Source: Vibrio pomeroyi | GTDB taxonomy: Bacteria; Pseudomonadota; Gammaproteobacteria; Enterobacterales; Vibrionaceae | Assembly (NCBI RefSeq): GCF_024347595.1 | Contig: NZ_AP025507.1 | Span: 1,302,001 to 1,366,000, forward strand | Length of the DNA stretch: 64,000 nt | Reading direction: 5' to 3' | Part shown: positions 10,015 through 18,729 of the stretch, piece by piece | Layout of the letters: each line of letters opens with the position of its first letter | Position numbering within the stretch: the stretch's first letter is position 1 | Program-made: the position numbers and the translations under genes | Notes under the pieces: generated by a model | The model's database searches: none | The model's input: the letters and a program-made list of their open reading frames with translations, nothing else | What the model was told of the DNA's origin: nothing

Positions 10015-10901
10015 TGAAAAAAGCCTTACTTCCACTATTATTGCTGTCTGGCGCGTTCAATAACGCGCACGCTGCAGATTGGTTTAAGAACAGTGATGCT
10101 CTAACCCAAGTACACAAACATCTACTGGATAACGATTTGTCCCAGATGTTTGATTCATTAGTGGAAGTTTGGCAGATCAATGCTTCTCAGTCTCGAGAAG
10201 ATCACCTCAATGAATTGTTCGACCAAGCGTTGAATAAAGATTGCGGTAAAACCCTCACCAAAAAGACATTACCGGATTGGGTCAGTTCGGTGGTTGTAAA
10301 AAGACACGTGATTCAAAGCCCGGGGCGAGATACATTCCGTGTTGCGATTGAGGTCGAATCTGATAACAACATTCAAGATATCACCTTCGAAAAATGGGTC
10401 GATAAAGTTGTATCGTCTGATAGTGAATTCACCAAAGAAAACGAAGTTGTCAACAATGCCTCAGTCAACTTGTATCGGAAGCGCTATAATTTAGCGTCTC
10501 AGCTCGATTCTGGACTGTATCGTTTAAACGTGAAAGGCGATGGCGGTAACTCTTGGAGCACTTGGGTTATTCTTGGTGAAGTTGCCATGCGTCAGCAAGT
10601 TCGCTGGGCATCTAAAGACACGTGGCGTATCGATAAGAAAGAACTGCTCAACCCTTATTGTCCACTTCCTAAACTTGAAGTCGGTTTGTACGATTATGTC
10701 GACGAACACTATGAAGAAGTCTGGGGAAAGAGTTACGAATCTGATTACCCGATGAATCTTACGGGCGAAGATCTACCCAATGATCGCTACGTACTTGCCG
10801 TTTCAATGGTGCATTCGCGTTGGCAAGGTGACATAGCGATAGAACAAGCACAAACTATCAGTAAAACTTATGATATTTCTAGCGAAGAAGAGTTAAAGTA
10901 A
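10014..10901 (+). CDS. vxrC: VxrC-like exported protein (DUF2861 family)
   Basis: The 295-residue protein has a clear signal peptide (MKKALLPLLLLSGAFNNAHA-A) and so is probably periplasmic. Two cysteines (in NKDCGKTL and LNPYCPLPK) could form a disulphide. I assign vxrC by position, since it is coupled to vxrB by TAATG, and by similarity recalled to DUF2861. Its biochemical role is not established. It is probably transcribed with the two-component genes. Confidence 0.85.
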   Translation: MKKALLPLLLLSGAFNNAHAADWFKNSDALTQVHKHLLDNDLSQMFDSLVEVWQINASQSREDHLNELFDQALNKDCGKTLTKKTLPDWVSSVVVKRHVIQSPGRDTFRVAIEVESDNNIQDITFEKWVDKVVSSDSEFTKENEVVNNASVNLYRKRYNLASQLDSGLYRLNVKGDGGNSWSTWVILGEVAMRQQVRWASKDTWRIDKKELLNPYCPLPKLEVGLYDYVDEHYEEVWGKSYESDYPMNLTGEDLPNDRYVLAVSMVHSRWQGDIAIEQAQTISKTYDISSEEELK

Positions 10902-10951
10902 TTTAAAATTGTGCCGTTAACTATGTAAGGGATCTAACAAAGATAAACGGC

Positions 10952-12094
10952 ATGAAAAAAACTACTAAACTACTCGCAGCGTCAATTGCATTCGCCAGTC
11001 TTCCTCTTTCAGCAGCAAACTACGCCATTGAAGCGCGTGGTGATGCGATGGGTGGTGTTGGTGTTGTTTCTGCAAACTTCCTAACCGCTCCATTCTATAA
11101 TCCAGCATTGGTTGCGATCTATCGTCGTAACGATGACATGGGCATGATTACACCAAGCTTTGGTGGTAGCTATAACGACCCTGATGACATGAAATCGAAT
11201 ATCGATAATGTTATCGACGCGACAACTCCTGGCGAGATAGATGCTGCTCTAAAAAAACTTGATGGTAACCAAGCCAACGTTGAACTGGGGGGTGTTGTCG
11301 CATTCGCCTTACCTAATCAATTTATTGCTGCAAACCTTTTCGCGAAAGCCTACACAGAGTCGTTTGCTACTCCTGATGTTCATACTCAAGGAACAGATCA
11401 ACAGCAGCTAGAGCTATCTACAGTAGAAGCAGTATCGATCGGTGTTACTGAAGTTGGCCTTTCTTTAGCCAAATACCAAACCTTCATGGGCCAACATATC
11501 TCATTCGGTGTCACACCTAAGATACAGCGTATTTACACCTACAACTACGTTGCCTCCGTTAATGATTACGACTTGTCTGATGTAAGAGAAAATGGTGACG
11601 GCGAAACAGCTTTTAATATAGATGCTGGTGCACTTTGGTTCTTCGGGCCATTCCGAGTCGGTGTTGCGGCAACCAACTTGATCTCTCGAGATATTGAAAC
11701 TAAAGATACTACTAAGTTACTAACGAGTGGTTCAGAAAGTAACCTTGTAGGTGGTAAATACACTTACCAACTTGAGCCAGTTTACACAGTTGGTGCTGGT
11801 ATAGTGTCTGACTACTTTACGTTAAGTGTCGATTACGATTTGAATGAGACAGAAAAATTCACGTCCTTTGATGATAATGAGCAGATGATTCGTGTGGGTA
11901 CTGAAGTAGACCTACTACGACAGCTTAAGCTAAGGGGAGGGTACTACAAGAACCTGGCTTATTCGGATTCGGAAGGAACAGTCACAGCCGGTATTGGTTT
12001 GTCTCCGCTTAATTTATTCCAGTTAGATATTAGTGCTAACTACACGAATGAAAATGCTATGGGCGCTTCTATCAATTTCCTTGCTAGTTACTAA
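10952..12094 (+). CDS. vxrD: VxrD-like exported TraF/FadL-like beta-barrel protein
   Basis: The 380-residue protein has a signal peptide (MKKTTKLLAASIAFASLPLSA) followed by the motif NYAIEARGDAMGGVGVVSAN and FYNPALVA. This N-terminal pattern is shared by the TraF_2 (PF13729-type) and FadL-like outer-membrane families. The many alternating strands to the C-terminus, ending INFLASY, fit a barrel. The TraF name is historical and there is no conjugation context here. It is the fourth gene of the vxr operon. Confidence 0.85.
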   Translation: MKKTTKLLAASIAFASLPLSAANYAIEARGDAMGGVGVVSANFLTAPFYNPALVAIYRRNDDMGMITPSFGGSYNDPDDMKSNIDNVIDATTPGEIDAALKKLDGNQANVELGGVVAFALPNQFIAANLFAKAYTESFATPDVHTQGTDQQQLELSTVEAVSIGVTEVGLSLAKYQTFMGQHISFGVTPKIQRIYTYNYVASVNDYDLSDVRENGDGETAFNIDAGALWFFGPFRVGVAATNLISRDIETKDTTKLLTSGSESNLVGGKYTYQLEPVYTVGAGIVSDYFTLSVDYDLNETEKFTSFDDNEQMIRVGTEVDLLRQLKLRGGYYKNLAYSDSEGTVTAGIGLSPLNLFQLDISANYTNENAMGASINFLASY

Positions 12095-12135
12095 CAGTCC
12101 TTATATAGTTCTGCTCTTAAACAAAGGAGCAGAGC

Positions 12136-12288
12136 ATGCTAAACGACTTACCAACCCTTTCTCACGAAGAACAACAGAAAGCTGTTGAACGAATTCAAGA
12201 AATGATGACTCAGGGCATCAGCACAGCACAAGCTATCAAAATCGTTGCTGAGCAAATTCGTGAAGAAATGAGTAAAAAAGAAGAGTAG
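12136..12288 (+). CDS. vxrE: UPF0181 (YoaH-like) small protein VxrE
   Basis: The 50-residue product begins [20 protein letters not shown] and continues with an [22 protein letters not shown] helix, which matches the YoaH/UPF0181 family. It has a good ribosome site (AAAGGAG) and is followed directly by a terminator. It matches the last gene of the vxrABCDE operon as I recall it from V. cholerae. Its function is unknown. Confidence 0.9.
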   Translation: MLNDLPTLSHEEQQKAVERIQEMMTQGISTAQAIKIVAEQIREEMSKKEE

Positions 12289-12310
12289 GGCATCAGCCCT
12301 TCTTTTTTAC
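12281..12310 (+). terminator. Terminator of the vxr operon
   Basis: The hairpin AGGGC-ATCA-GCCCT, flanked by an A/G-rich and T-rich arm, runs into CTTTTTT. It overlaps the vxrE stop codon. Confidence 0.8.
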
Positions 12311-13035
12311 CCTCCTAATGCACTATAACTAGATGGATTGCTATCTAGTATATTATCTCGTTCATACCAATACATTATCCACCCTAAATCTTGACCTATC
12401 CAAAACACTTAAATTGAGCCTATTCAGTTAGTTACATTAGATTAATCCACTTTGTTGGCTTTTCTCGCTTTCCATTTGTAATTTAATTACAAATAGATCT
12501 GAAAGTAAAACAACTGTCACCTTAGGTGTCAGCATTTATGTCACCATGCCTAAGTGGTTAAATATATGGCGTTTTTTCGATCTAGTGACGCTGTGACTTC
12601 GATTTTGAAAGCATATGCTCAGGAGAATGTGCGTAAGTAGATGATTGGGCATTTGAACTAAGAACAGAGTTAAATAAGTAGTAACCGAACTGCTAAATAC
12701 CGATAGCGGGATCGATTTAACTCGGCTTTACCCAATCTTAGTTGGTCAAATATGCGAATTTAAGAATAGATATTTAGGAACATAGAGCGTAAAGAAGCTC
12801 TTAATAGGGCTGTAATCTGGGAGGATACAATCCCCCTGAGAGTCGTACTGTCGCGTTATTCAGGTAAGAAGAGGGAGTATAAAGGTGTGAGTCGATTAGA
12901 GTAGCTATGTCGAGTCAGCAAAGCTAATTTATGACTTCGTTTAATCAGCTGTTGAGAATCTATTGGTTACTATACGATGCAGGTAGCGACAGAGCATTAA
13001 TTGAGTGTTGTATAGCTTTAGATGTTCTAGAGAAC
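12311..13035. other. Gene-free 0.7 kb with a palindrome and several hairpins
   Basis: I see no credible gene here. A perfect 19-bp palindrome, TTTGTAATT-T-AATTACAAA, lies at 12475-12493 and looks like an operator. From about 12655 to 12860 there are nested inverted repeats: AGTTAAAT with ATTTAACT, AGAGC with GCTCT, and GGGAGGAT with ATCCCCC (one mismatch). A small structured RNA is possible, but I recognise no known class. Confidence 0.45.
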
Positions 13036-14304
13036 CTAATAAGACGTAACGACTTGGTTTCGTCCGTTGTCCTTGGCTTGGTAGAGCGCCTGATCTGCCC
13101 GTTTAATAGCAGAACGAATTGATTCATTCTGCGTCAGTTGTGTAAATCCAGCAGATGCAGTGATCGCAAGTTTAAATGGCCAATCGCTTTGCTCAAGCGC
13201 ATCATAGAGATTAGTGATACTTTCGTTACACTGTAGCGTATTTTGATCGATGCAGACCAGTAGAAACTCCTCACCACCCCAACGATATAGCAAATAGTGT
13301 TCACCTAGGCTATCGGCTGCTGTAGCGACAAACTGAATCAGAACCTGATCACCCACTTCATGGCCGTATTGGTCGTTTACTTGCTTGAAATGGTCTAGGT
13401 CGAATAGAGCGATATGAATCGACTTACCTTGTTGCGCAAGACGTTCAAAATCATAGAAGGTATCCAACGCTTCTGTTCGGTTTCTGCAACCTGTTAAAGG
13501 GTCGGTTGTTGCCTTTACCTTTAACTCTTCGATCTCTTGGGTTAACAAATGCCTTTGTTCTGCCGCAACGTTTTTCGCTCGCTTGGCGATGTATAAAGCA
13601 CAAGATATGTAGTAGAGCGCGTACATCACCCATAATCCAATCAACATCTTTCCTAGCACAACACGGTCCATCGTCTTGCCATGGAATAAAATACTTTTCA
13701 CCGCGAGTTTATGGTGGCCGTCAAGCGTGCTAGCGCCAAGTCCAAGCTCAACAGAAACGGCATTGGTAATATCCACCGCGCTATTCGTAATAGGGTGGTT
13801 GTAATAGTCAATCCACCAAAGCGGAACATTGAAGTAATCTAAGTCGATGTTGCCTATATCGGGTAACGAGAAATCTAAGCGATTGAACTTGTTAGACATT
13901 GCGTCGCCTTGAACGCTGTAGTTCTCATCGTAGTTACGAATGTAGAAGCGAAATCTTGGGTTCTCTTGGCCTTGGTAATCCATGTTGATAGTGACTGAAT
14001 CATAGGTAGAGAGATCGAGCCCTTTGCCTTCTGTCGATATTACGAATTCAATCTCACAGAATGGAGCGCTATAAGTCCGCTTAAAGTTACACTGTAACTC
14101 AATTCCATCTTTTGAGTTGTGTAGTGAACCTATCGTGCCGCCATCATGGTCTCTGTCAGTGTTAACGAGGGTCGGGTATCTGTCTGGTGTGATAATGTAG
14201 TTCTTATCCATGATCGTACGAAAAGATATCAACGACAGCAGGGTGACTGCCAGGCAAAAAACAGAAAGGAATATGTTGAGTTGTCTGAAAGCTTTATCGC
14301 TCAT
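13036..14304 (-). CDS. Membrane diguanylate cyclase with periplasmic sensor
   Basis: I prefer the ATG at 14304 (MSDKAFRQLNIF); the frame opens a further 19 residues upstream. One N-terminal membrane helix is followed by a ~200-residue periplasmic domain with a beta-rich, carbohydrate-binding-like look (NMDYQGQENPRFRFYIRNYDENY). A second helix (LIGLWVMYALYYISCALYIA) precedes a coiled linker and a GGDEF domain with DLDHFKQVNDQYGHEVGD and intact RWGGEEF. It is likely active. No RxxD inhibitory site is seen. It is the last intact chromosomal gene before the prophage. Confidence 0.88.
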   Translation of the reverse strand: MSDKAFRQLNIFLSVFCLAVTLLSLISFRTIMDKNYIITPDRYPTLVNTDRDHDGGTIGSLHNSKDGIELQCNFKRTYSAPFCEIEFVISTEGKGLDLSTYDSVTINMDYQGQENPRFRFYIRNYDENYSVQGDAMSNKFNRLDFSLPDIGNIDLDYFNVPLWWIDYYNHPITNSAVDITNAVSVELGLGASTLDGHHKLAVKSILFHGKTMDRVVLGKMLIGLWVMYALYYISCALYIAKRAKNVAAEQRHLLTQEIEELKVKATTDPLTGCRNRTEALDTFYDFERLAQQGKSIHIALFDLDHFKQVNDQYGHEVGDQVLIQFVATAADSLGEHYLLYRWGGEEFLLVCIDQNTLQCNESITNLYDALEQSDWPFKLAITASAGFTQLTQNESIRSAIKRADQALYQAKDNGRNQVVTSY

Positions 14305-14361
14305 AATATTAATCCGTACGCATGACTGTGTGATTATGCGCGATGCCTTATTCTGGCGCAA

Positions 14362-14734
14362 CCAAAGATTACTTTTGAATAGCGGTGTTGTGGAATCGTA
14401 GCATCCAAAAACGAAGAAACAGCCGACTTTTATACAGGAAACAGATTTATTAAACTCATAATGAGATCAAAGTACCCTCGTACATTGTTGTTTTTGCTTG
14501 ATATTTAATCAATAAGTACGGTTTTTACGGGGAGAACAGTTTGACTGTATAAATATACAGTTAAATTAAAAGGGCATGTTTTGTGGCGTACAGAATTAAG
14601 AGAACGGTTATGGAGTCAAATTTGCCCCGATGTAATGGACGTTCAGTCATAATACTTATAATTCTCGAGTACATTTTCGTTGCAGTGTCACGTTTTTACA
14701 AGAATGGAAGCAGAGGACTATTGCTCAGAACGGC
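14362..14734. other. Gene-free stretch left of the prophage
   Basis: The stretch is AT-rich, with no terminator or RNA gene that I can support. The frame of the following fragment stays open backward through about 14642, which suggests a decayed coding sequence rather than a promoter. Confidence 0.4.
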
Positions 14735-15019
14735 ATGGAATGTCTACGCGGTGTGAATAACATTAGAAATCGATTGTCGCATAAGCTTGGTACTCCAATA
14801 ATTTTTGATGAGGTATTTAAACTGGCAGGATTAGCCGCTGCTGCTGGAGGTATCGATTTTTCTGATAGCGCAATTTATTTGGATAAATCGAGGTATTTTC
14901 ATGAATATGGTATTGAAGGTGTAATCCAAGAAGTTTTCGAAAATACAGCTCAATATTTATTGTACTTGAGGGATGATGAGAGCTTTCTAGAAAACTTTGT
15001 AAGCGTACGAAATTCCTAA
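14642..15019 (+). pseudogene. Remnant of an unrecognised gene
   Basis: An ATG at 14735 gives 94 residues (MECLRGVNNIRNRLSHKLGT...). Protein-like sequence continues upstream without a start that has a ribosome site (VTFLQEWKQRTIAQNG just before it). The RNRLSHK pattern is seen in several helical nucleotide- or toxin-associated families, but I cannot place it. It probably lost its 5' end, and it sits next to the prophage attachment region where decay is common. Confidence 0.4.
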
Positions 15020-15563
15020 CGAGTCTGAATTGGCAGGTAACTCACAACAGAGTTCAGCGTGTGGAGTTGATTAAAAACACGCTCGTGTGTGTGAAATCTG
15101 AAGCGAAACGAACAGAGCGATACACACAAGGTTGACTCACAGTACCTCGAATCATTGGTGTAAATAGAAATAGTGGTAAGTTTGATCAGAAGACCAAAAG
15201 TTCTCGTTATTAAAGTTGTTGTTTAGAACGATGTAGACGTTGGCCACGTCAACGCGTTTAAACAGACAGCCAAAATCCATAAAACCCATAACATGAAGGA
15301 CTTAATCCGGCGTTGTGTGCAAAATCCATAAAGACTAAGGTGCTGAATGTGCTCAGATTTTAATGTCCGTCACTGCGTATTATTTGTTTTTATGTTCAAT
15401 TAGTTACACTAATGTTTAAATTAACACTATGCATTTGATAGACAACTTATAAGCCACTCACAATTATAGATATTTGTATATATGAAGCTCTTATGTAGAT
15501 TGTCACTAAAGCCGTACAAAAATATGATTTTCGTCCCATTTATAAGAATGAGACAAAGATCAC
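15020..15563. other. Left prophage junction region
   Basis: There is no gene. It holds the left dif-like site (15372-15399), two copies of AAAATCCATAAA (~15268 and ~15319), and presumably the promoter of the first phage gene. DNA left of the dif-like site should be chromosomal. Confidence 0.5.
15372..15399. other. dif-like left attachment site (attL)
   Basis: The XerC-side arm ACTGCGTATTA is identical to the intact dif at 25377. The centre differs (TTTGTTT, seven bases) and the other arm is TTATGTTCAAT with one change from the XerD arm. A chromosomal XerC half joined to a phage-derived half is what integration by XerC/XerD leaves at one end. Confidence 0.75.
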
Positions 15564-15974
15564 ATGAAAAATAAGATAAAAGATGAGCTATTCAATAACG
15601 GCCTATACATCAACCAAGTTAATGATTTGTTGCTATGGCACTTCGATGGCCACGATGAAGCGGCGGAATACTTCGGTGTAACACCTCAGACGGTGAAAAA
15701 CTGGATCAGCAAGGGTAATTGGCCGTTGTCTGTGGTTCGGTTACTTCTGGTTATGCATAGGGGATATTTACCCACGTCTAAGCCGTGGCGAGGTTTTAAG
15801 ATTCGGGGGGATGTTCTTTACACTCCCGGAGGGCGAGAGCTTACCGCGTTTGATTTGATGGAGTTAGATATCAAGATGAGTCTTGATCTGACTTCGAATG
15901 TGATTCAGTTCAGACGAAAAAAAAAGAGACGATTTAAACTTAAAAAGCAGGGCGCACGCCCTGCTATTTCTTAA
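15564..15974 (+). CDS. Phage DNA-binding protein (DUF3653-like)
   Basis: The 136-residue protein has a helix-turn-helix-like segment (AAEYFGVTPQTVKNWISKGNWP, residues ~31-52). A region typical of DUF3653 phage proteins follows (KPWRGFKIRGDVLYTPGGRELTAFDLMEL). The C-terminus is very basic (RRKKKRRFKLKKQ). It is the only rightward gene at the left end and faces the structural operon tail to tail. A regulatory role is likely; the exact target is unknown. Confidence 0.8.
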   Translation: MKNKIKDELFNNGLYINQVNDLLLWHFDGHDEAAEYFGVTPQTVKNWISKGNWPLSVVRLLLVMHRGYLPTSKPWRGFKIRGDVLYTPGGRELTAFDLMELDIKMSLDLTSNVIQFRRKKKRRFKLKKQGARPAIS

Positions 15975-16104
15975 GTTTAATGACTACTGCGCCAGCTATG
16001 ACAGCGACAACAGACACGAGGATAATGGTTCGCTCTGTTACGTCTATTTTCACTGTCACGGGTTCTGGTGTGTTCACCGATACATCAAAGTTTGTAGGTA
16101 TCAT
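15964..16104 (-). CDS. Phage small membrane protein, 46 aa
   Basis: The ATG at 16104 follows the previous stop directly. The product has a ~24-residue polar N-terminus, one hydrophobic helix (TIILVSVVAVIAGAVVI) and a KLKK tail. Very short single-helix proteins are typical of the internal-membrane virions of PM2-like phages. Its 3' end overlaps the end of the convergent DUF3653-like gene by 11 bp. Confidence 0.65.
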   Translation of the reverse strand: MIPTNFDVSVNTPEPVTVKIDVTERTIILVSVVAVIAGAVVIKLKK

Positions 16105-16224
16105 TTAACCTGTCTTAATCTCTAGGATAGTTAAGCGTTTATCTAGCTTCCATAACAGCGCGATAACTGCAATTGTCGTAGGAGAAAGGCCAATACTATT
16201 TAGATATTGTAGTAATTCGCTCAT
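16105..16224 (-). CDS. Phage small protein, 39 aa
   Basis: MSELLQYLNSIGLSPTTIAV... is a short protein with one weakly hydrophobic helix. It overlaps the end of the upstream holin-like gene and abuts the start of the next. It has a ribosome-like AAAGGGATGG upstream. Function is unknown; a membrane or lysis accessory role is possible. Confidence 0.55.
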   Translation of the reverse strand: MSELLQYLNSIGLSPTTIAVIALLWKLDKRLTILEIKTG

Positions 16225-16441
16225 CACCATCCCTTTCTAGTAATTTGTGCGCGCCTTTGACTTCATCGCGTACGACTTCATAAACGCCAACGGCCACCGG
16301 CACAGCTGCACCAATCACGCCACCAAGTTCTAAACCTTGGTCGGTAATTTCTGCGCTGAATAGGTTTCCATATCCAAAGAACGCGGCAACGGTCGAAAGT
16401 AAGAGTGTTAAACCTTTTATTGTTGATGGTTGTATTTTCAT
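16196..16441 (-). CDS. Holin-like phage membrane protein
   Basis: From the ATG at 16441 (MKIQPSTIKGLTLLL) the product is 81 residues, with two hydrophobic helices (LTLLLSTVAAFFGYGNLF and GGVIGAAVPVAVGVYEVV) and a charged tail. This layout and its place beside the lysozyme-like gene fit a holin, but small virion membrane proteins look similar. I treat it as holin-like only. Confidence 0.6.
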   Translation of the reverse strand: MKIQPSTIKGLTLLLSTVAAFFGYGNLFSAEITDQGLELGGVIGAAVPVAVGVYEVVRDEVKGAHKLLERDGDERITTISK

Positions 16442-16445
16442 TGTT

Positions 16446-16820
16446 CTAGCCCTGTATAGGTACATTGATTAGTGGGTGATATTTGGCGTTCATTGTGCCG
16501 CCTTGATACCCGAAGATTTTCAGCATTAACGGGTAATACTGGTCAATTTTCCAAAGTGTCGCGCTTGCTTCTGGGGTGAGGGTGTAATCATCATTCAGAT
16601 AGCTGTCACGAATCATTAAGGGGGAAAGCTCCACTGCTTCCCAACCGTTTAAGCCGGCGGTTAGGTCACTGAGTAGCTCACCGACGGGTTGTGTCGCTTT
16701 GCTGGCTGTCTTCTGCAGGTGTGTACCTATCTTTTGTGTTAGATACCAAACAGTTAAGCCACCAACCACGACAAAACCCAAGTCAATTAGACGTTTTTCA
16801 AGCTGTGGCGATACCGTCAT
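16446..16820 (-). CDS. Phage protein with N-terminal membrane helix, 124 aa
   Basis: One hydrophobic helix (LGFVVVGGLTVWYLTQKIG, residues ~13-32) precedes a soluble ~90-residue part with no recognised motif. The start overlaps the end of the lysozyme-like gene by 23 bp, so the two are likely translated together. It may be a virion membrane or lysis accessory protein. Confidence 0.65.
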   Translation of the reverse strand: MTVSPQLEKRLIDLGFVVVGGLTVWYLTQKIGTHLQKTASKATQPVGELLSDLTAGLNGWEAVELSPLMIRDSYLNDDYTLTPEASATLWKIDQYYPLMLKIFGYQGGTMNAKYHPLINVPIQG

Positions 16821-17358
16821 AAATCACCTTGTCGCTGTAGGGTTGTTGGCCGTTTTCGTGTGCAATGATCACTTTGATTAATGCGGCCTTGTGTTGTTCA
16901 CCTACAGGAACATGACGCGAGACGTTCAGTTCTTTTTCTGCATGCTTGATATAAGACTCGGTGTCGTTCTCTACTGGTGGTGCCCATCTTGAAATAATGG
17001 TTTCAAGTGTGTTGATACCGTGAGAGTTGGAGTAGGTGTTAAGAATTCGAGCTATCGCACGAATGCCGTTTTCAGGTTTATCGAATGTGATAAAACGCCC
17101 ATCGTTTCCGGTGCGACCTTTCCACGGTGTGCCGTTGTCTTCAATGTTCCCTGGGTTGTTGTTTCGGATACCACGCGGCCTATGTGCCTGGTCTAGTATT
17201 TTTCCCATATCAAACGTCCCGTTGTTGCTGTTTGGAAAAGGGAAGTTATCAAGCGAATAATGGTCTGCATCATCGCTTGATTGCTTCCGGTAAAGGTAAA
17301 GCAGTGCGCCGGCTGCGGCTGCACTAGCTAACAGTAAGATCTGGTTGCGGGTCTGCAT
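16798..17358 (-). CDS. Lysozyme/transglycosylase-like phage structural protein (P5-type)
   Basis: The 186-residue protein has an N-terminal membrane anchor (ILLLASAAAAGALLYLY). A peptidoglycan-hydrolase-like domain follows, with the hallmark RGIRNNNPGNI (residues ~61-71), GRFITFDKPENGIRAIARIL, and TLETIISRWAPPVENDTESYI. This motif set is common in phage structural lysins annotated as structural protein P5. It probably cuts cell wall during entry or exit and is tethered to the virion membrane. It lies within the leftward structural operon. Confidence 0.82.
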   Translation of the reverse strand: MQTRNQILLLASAAAAGALLYLYRKQSSDDADHYSLDNFPFPNSNNGTFDMGKILDQAHRPRGIRNNNPGNIEDNGTPWKGRTGNDGRFITFDKPENGIRAIARILNTYSNSHGINTLETIISRWAPPVENDTESYIKHAEKELNVSRHVPVGEQHKAALIKVIIAHENGQQPYSDKVIYDGIATA

Positions 17359-17497
17359 CGGCTATTTCTCCGCGCTGCTCGGCTTGGTCAATCCCAAATT
17401 CACTCCAAAAACGGTGACCGCGAGGGACTGTCCATTCTTGGCCGTTGGTTGGGTGATTACAGATAACTGCGTTTTTACCTTGGTTTGCGTATTTCAT
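17324..17497 (-). CDS. Small phage protein, 57 aa
   Basis: MKYANQGKNAVICNHPTNGQ... is a soluble, mainly polar protein with one cysteine. It starts right after the stop of the spike-like gene and overlaps the lysozyme-like start by 35 bp, so it belongs to the operon by spacing. I do not recognise a family. Confidence 0.6.
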   Translation of the reverse strand: MKYANQGKNAVICNHPTNGQEWTVPRGHRFWSEFGIDQAEQRGEIADADPQPDLTVS

Positions 17498-17498
17498 G

Positions 17499-18179
17499 TT
17501 ATGGCCTCGCGTCCAAAGTTATATTGTCCAACCAAACTGCGGCGGTGTTTGCGTTTGTGTTTATATGAAAGCCTTTTGCCCACGTTACCACCGTTGCGGT
17601 ATCTGGTGACTTTGCGCTATAGGTAATAGCGGGGACTTTGTGAAAATCACATACAATTTCATCCCAAAAGCATTGCGCCACCACGCCTATATATCGGTGA
17701 AGTCTCCCACCATAAACCCACAAAAATTGCTTACAGGGCATTAACTCATCGCTTGATTGCTGATAGATTGGTAAATCTTCTGACTCGGCCAAAATTAAGC
17801 GCGTGAACTTCGAGTTATTGCCCACCACTTCAAACGTGATATAGGTTTGAGCGTTTGATGACTCGCTACCTGTACCGCCATTAATGCGAACGACTGGGGT
17901 GCCGGAAATTACATCTAGATTCCCTTTAATCGGTCGGCCTGCGTCTAGGTTGTTTGGTACTAATTGCAGAATAGAGCCACTAATCAGCCGGAACCCGTCT
18001 GCATCACGGTACACTTCGGCACCGGCTGCGCCAGCTTTCCAACCATCACAAAAATATTGACCGGCACTCAGTACACCGTCACTTTCGTTGGCTTGGTTAA
18101 TCTTGCCGCGAGGGTTAATCAGTAGATTTTCACTACCGCCACCGTTAGCCACATTTAAAACTTGATACGTCACTGTCAT
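17499..18179 (-). CDS. Spike/receptor-binding-like phage protein
   Basis: The 226-residue protein begins MTVTYQVLNVANGGGSENLLINPRGKINQ. The NLLINPRGxINQ motif recurs at the start of phage tail-fibre and spike domains. The rest is beta-rich with scattered aromatics (FLWVYGGRLHRYIGVVAQCFW). In PM2 the vertex spike is larger (P1, ~335 aa). Its start overlaps the stop of the upstream gene by one base. Host-receptor binding is inferred. Confidence 0.65.
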   Translation of the reverse strand: MTVTYQVLNVANGGGSENLLINPRGKINQANESDGVLSAGQYFCDGWKAGAAGAEVYRDADGFRLISGSILQLVPNNLDAGRPIKGNLDVISGTPVVRINGGTGSESSNAQTYITFEVVGNNSKFTRLILAESEDLPIYQQSSDELMPCKQFLWVYGGRLHRYIGVVAQCFWDEIVCDFHKVPAITYSAKSPDTATVVTWAKGFHINTNANTAAVWLDNITLDARP

Positions 18180-18721
18180 TAGTTAATTTCCTCAATGATT
18201 CGAACGTCTACAGTGGTACGTTCGAAGTTCGGACTGATTTGGGCGTAAACCGCCCCCTGCACATCGAGCTGTAAAGGAACGCCAACTTCAACCGGCATTT
18301 TGTCATTCATCGAAGTGCTTAACGCGCCGATGTAAATCTCACCGCTTAAAGGCTTTATTGTTAAGCTTCGGCGGTTGCGGTTAGCCTCAATCAGCATCTT
18401 TTCGCCTTTGAAGACTTGAACCATTCTCGACTTGATTTGTGTTGCTCCAACCGGTGTTAAATCGGTTCTAGCTCGGCGCATATCGGCAAAGCCAGAATAG
18501 AACTCAATAGCCGTTTCAAATTCGCTGCTAATTTCAATGTTGAAATAGTCACGGTCGAACTTGAGTGAATCGCCAACGGTTAGATCAACTTCTTCGCTCC
18601 AAGTGTCATCGATACCACGAAAACGAAGGTGTACTTGTGCACCGCTTAAAAGCTGAAAGATTCGCCCTTGGCCTGTGAATGTGTAAATGGTCGGTCTTGC
18701 TATTACTTTGTTAATCGCCAT
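18179..18721 (-). CDS. Phage structural protein, 180 aa
   Basis: The protein is beta-rich with no membrane helix and ends TTVDVRIIEEIN. It sits directly upstream of the spike-like gene with a one-base overlap, so a penton or vertex base protein is plausible by analogy with tailless phages. I recognise no specific family motif. Confidence 0.6.
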   Translation of the reverse strand: MAINKVIARPTIYTFTGQGRIFQLLSGAQVHLRFRGIDDTWSEEVDLTVGDSLKFDRDYFNIEISSEFETAIEFYSGFADMRRARTDLTPVGATQIKSRMVQVFKGEKMLIEANRNRRSLTIKPLSGEIYIGALSTSMNDKMPVEVGVPLQLDVQGAVYAQISPNFERTTVDVRIIEEIN

Positions 18722-18729
18722 GGTTACAC

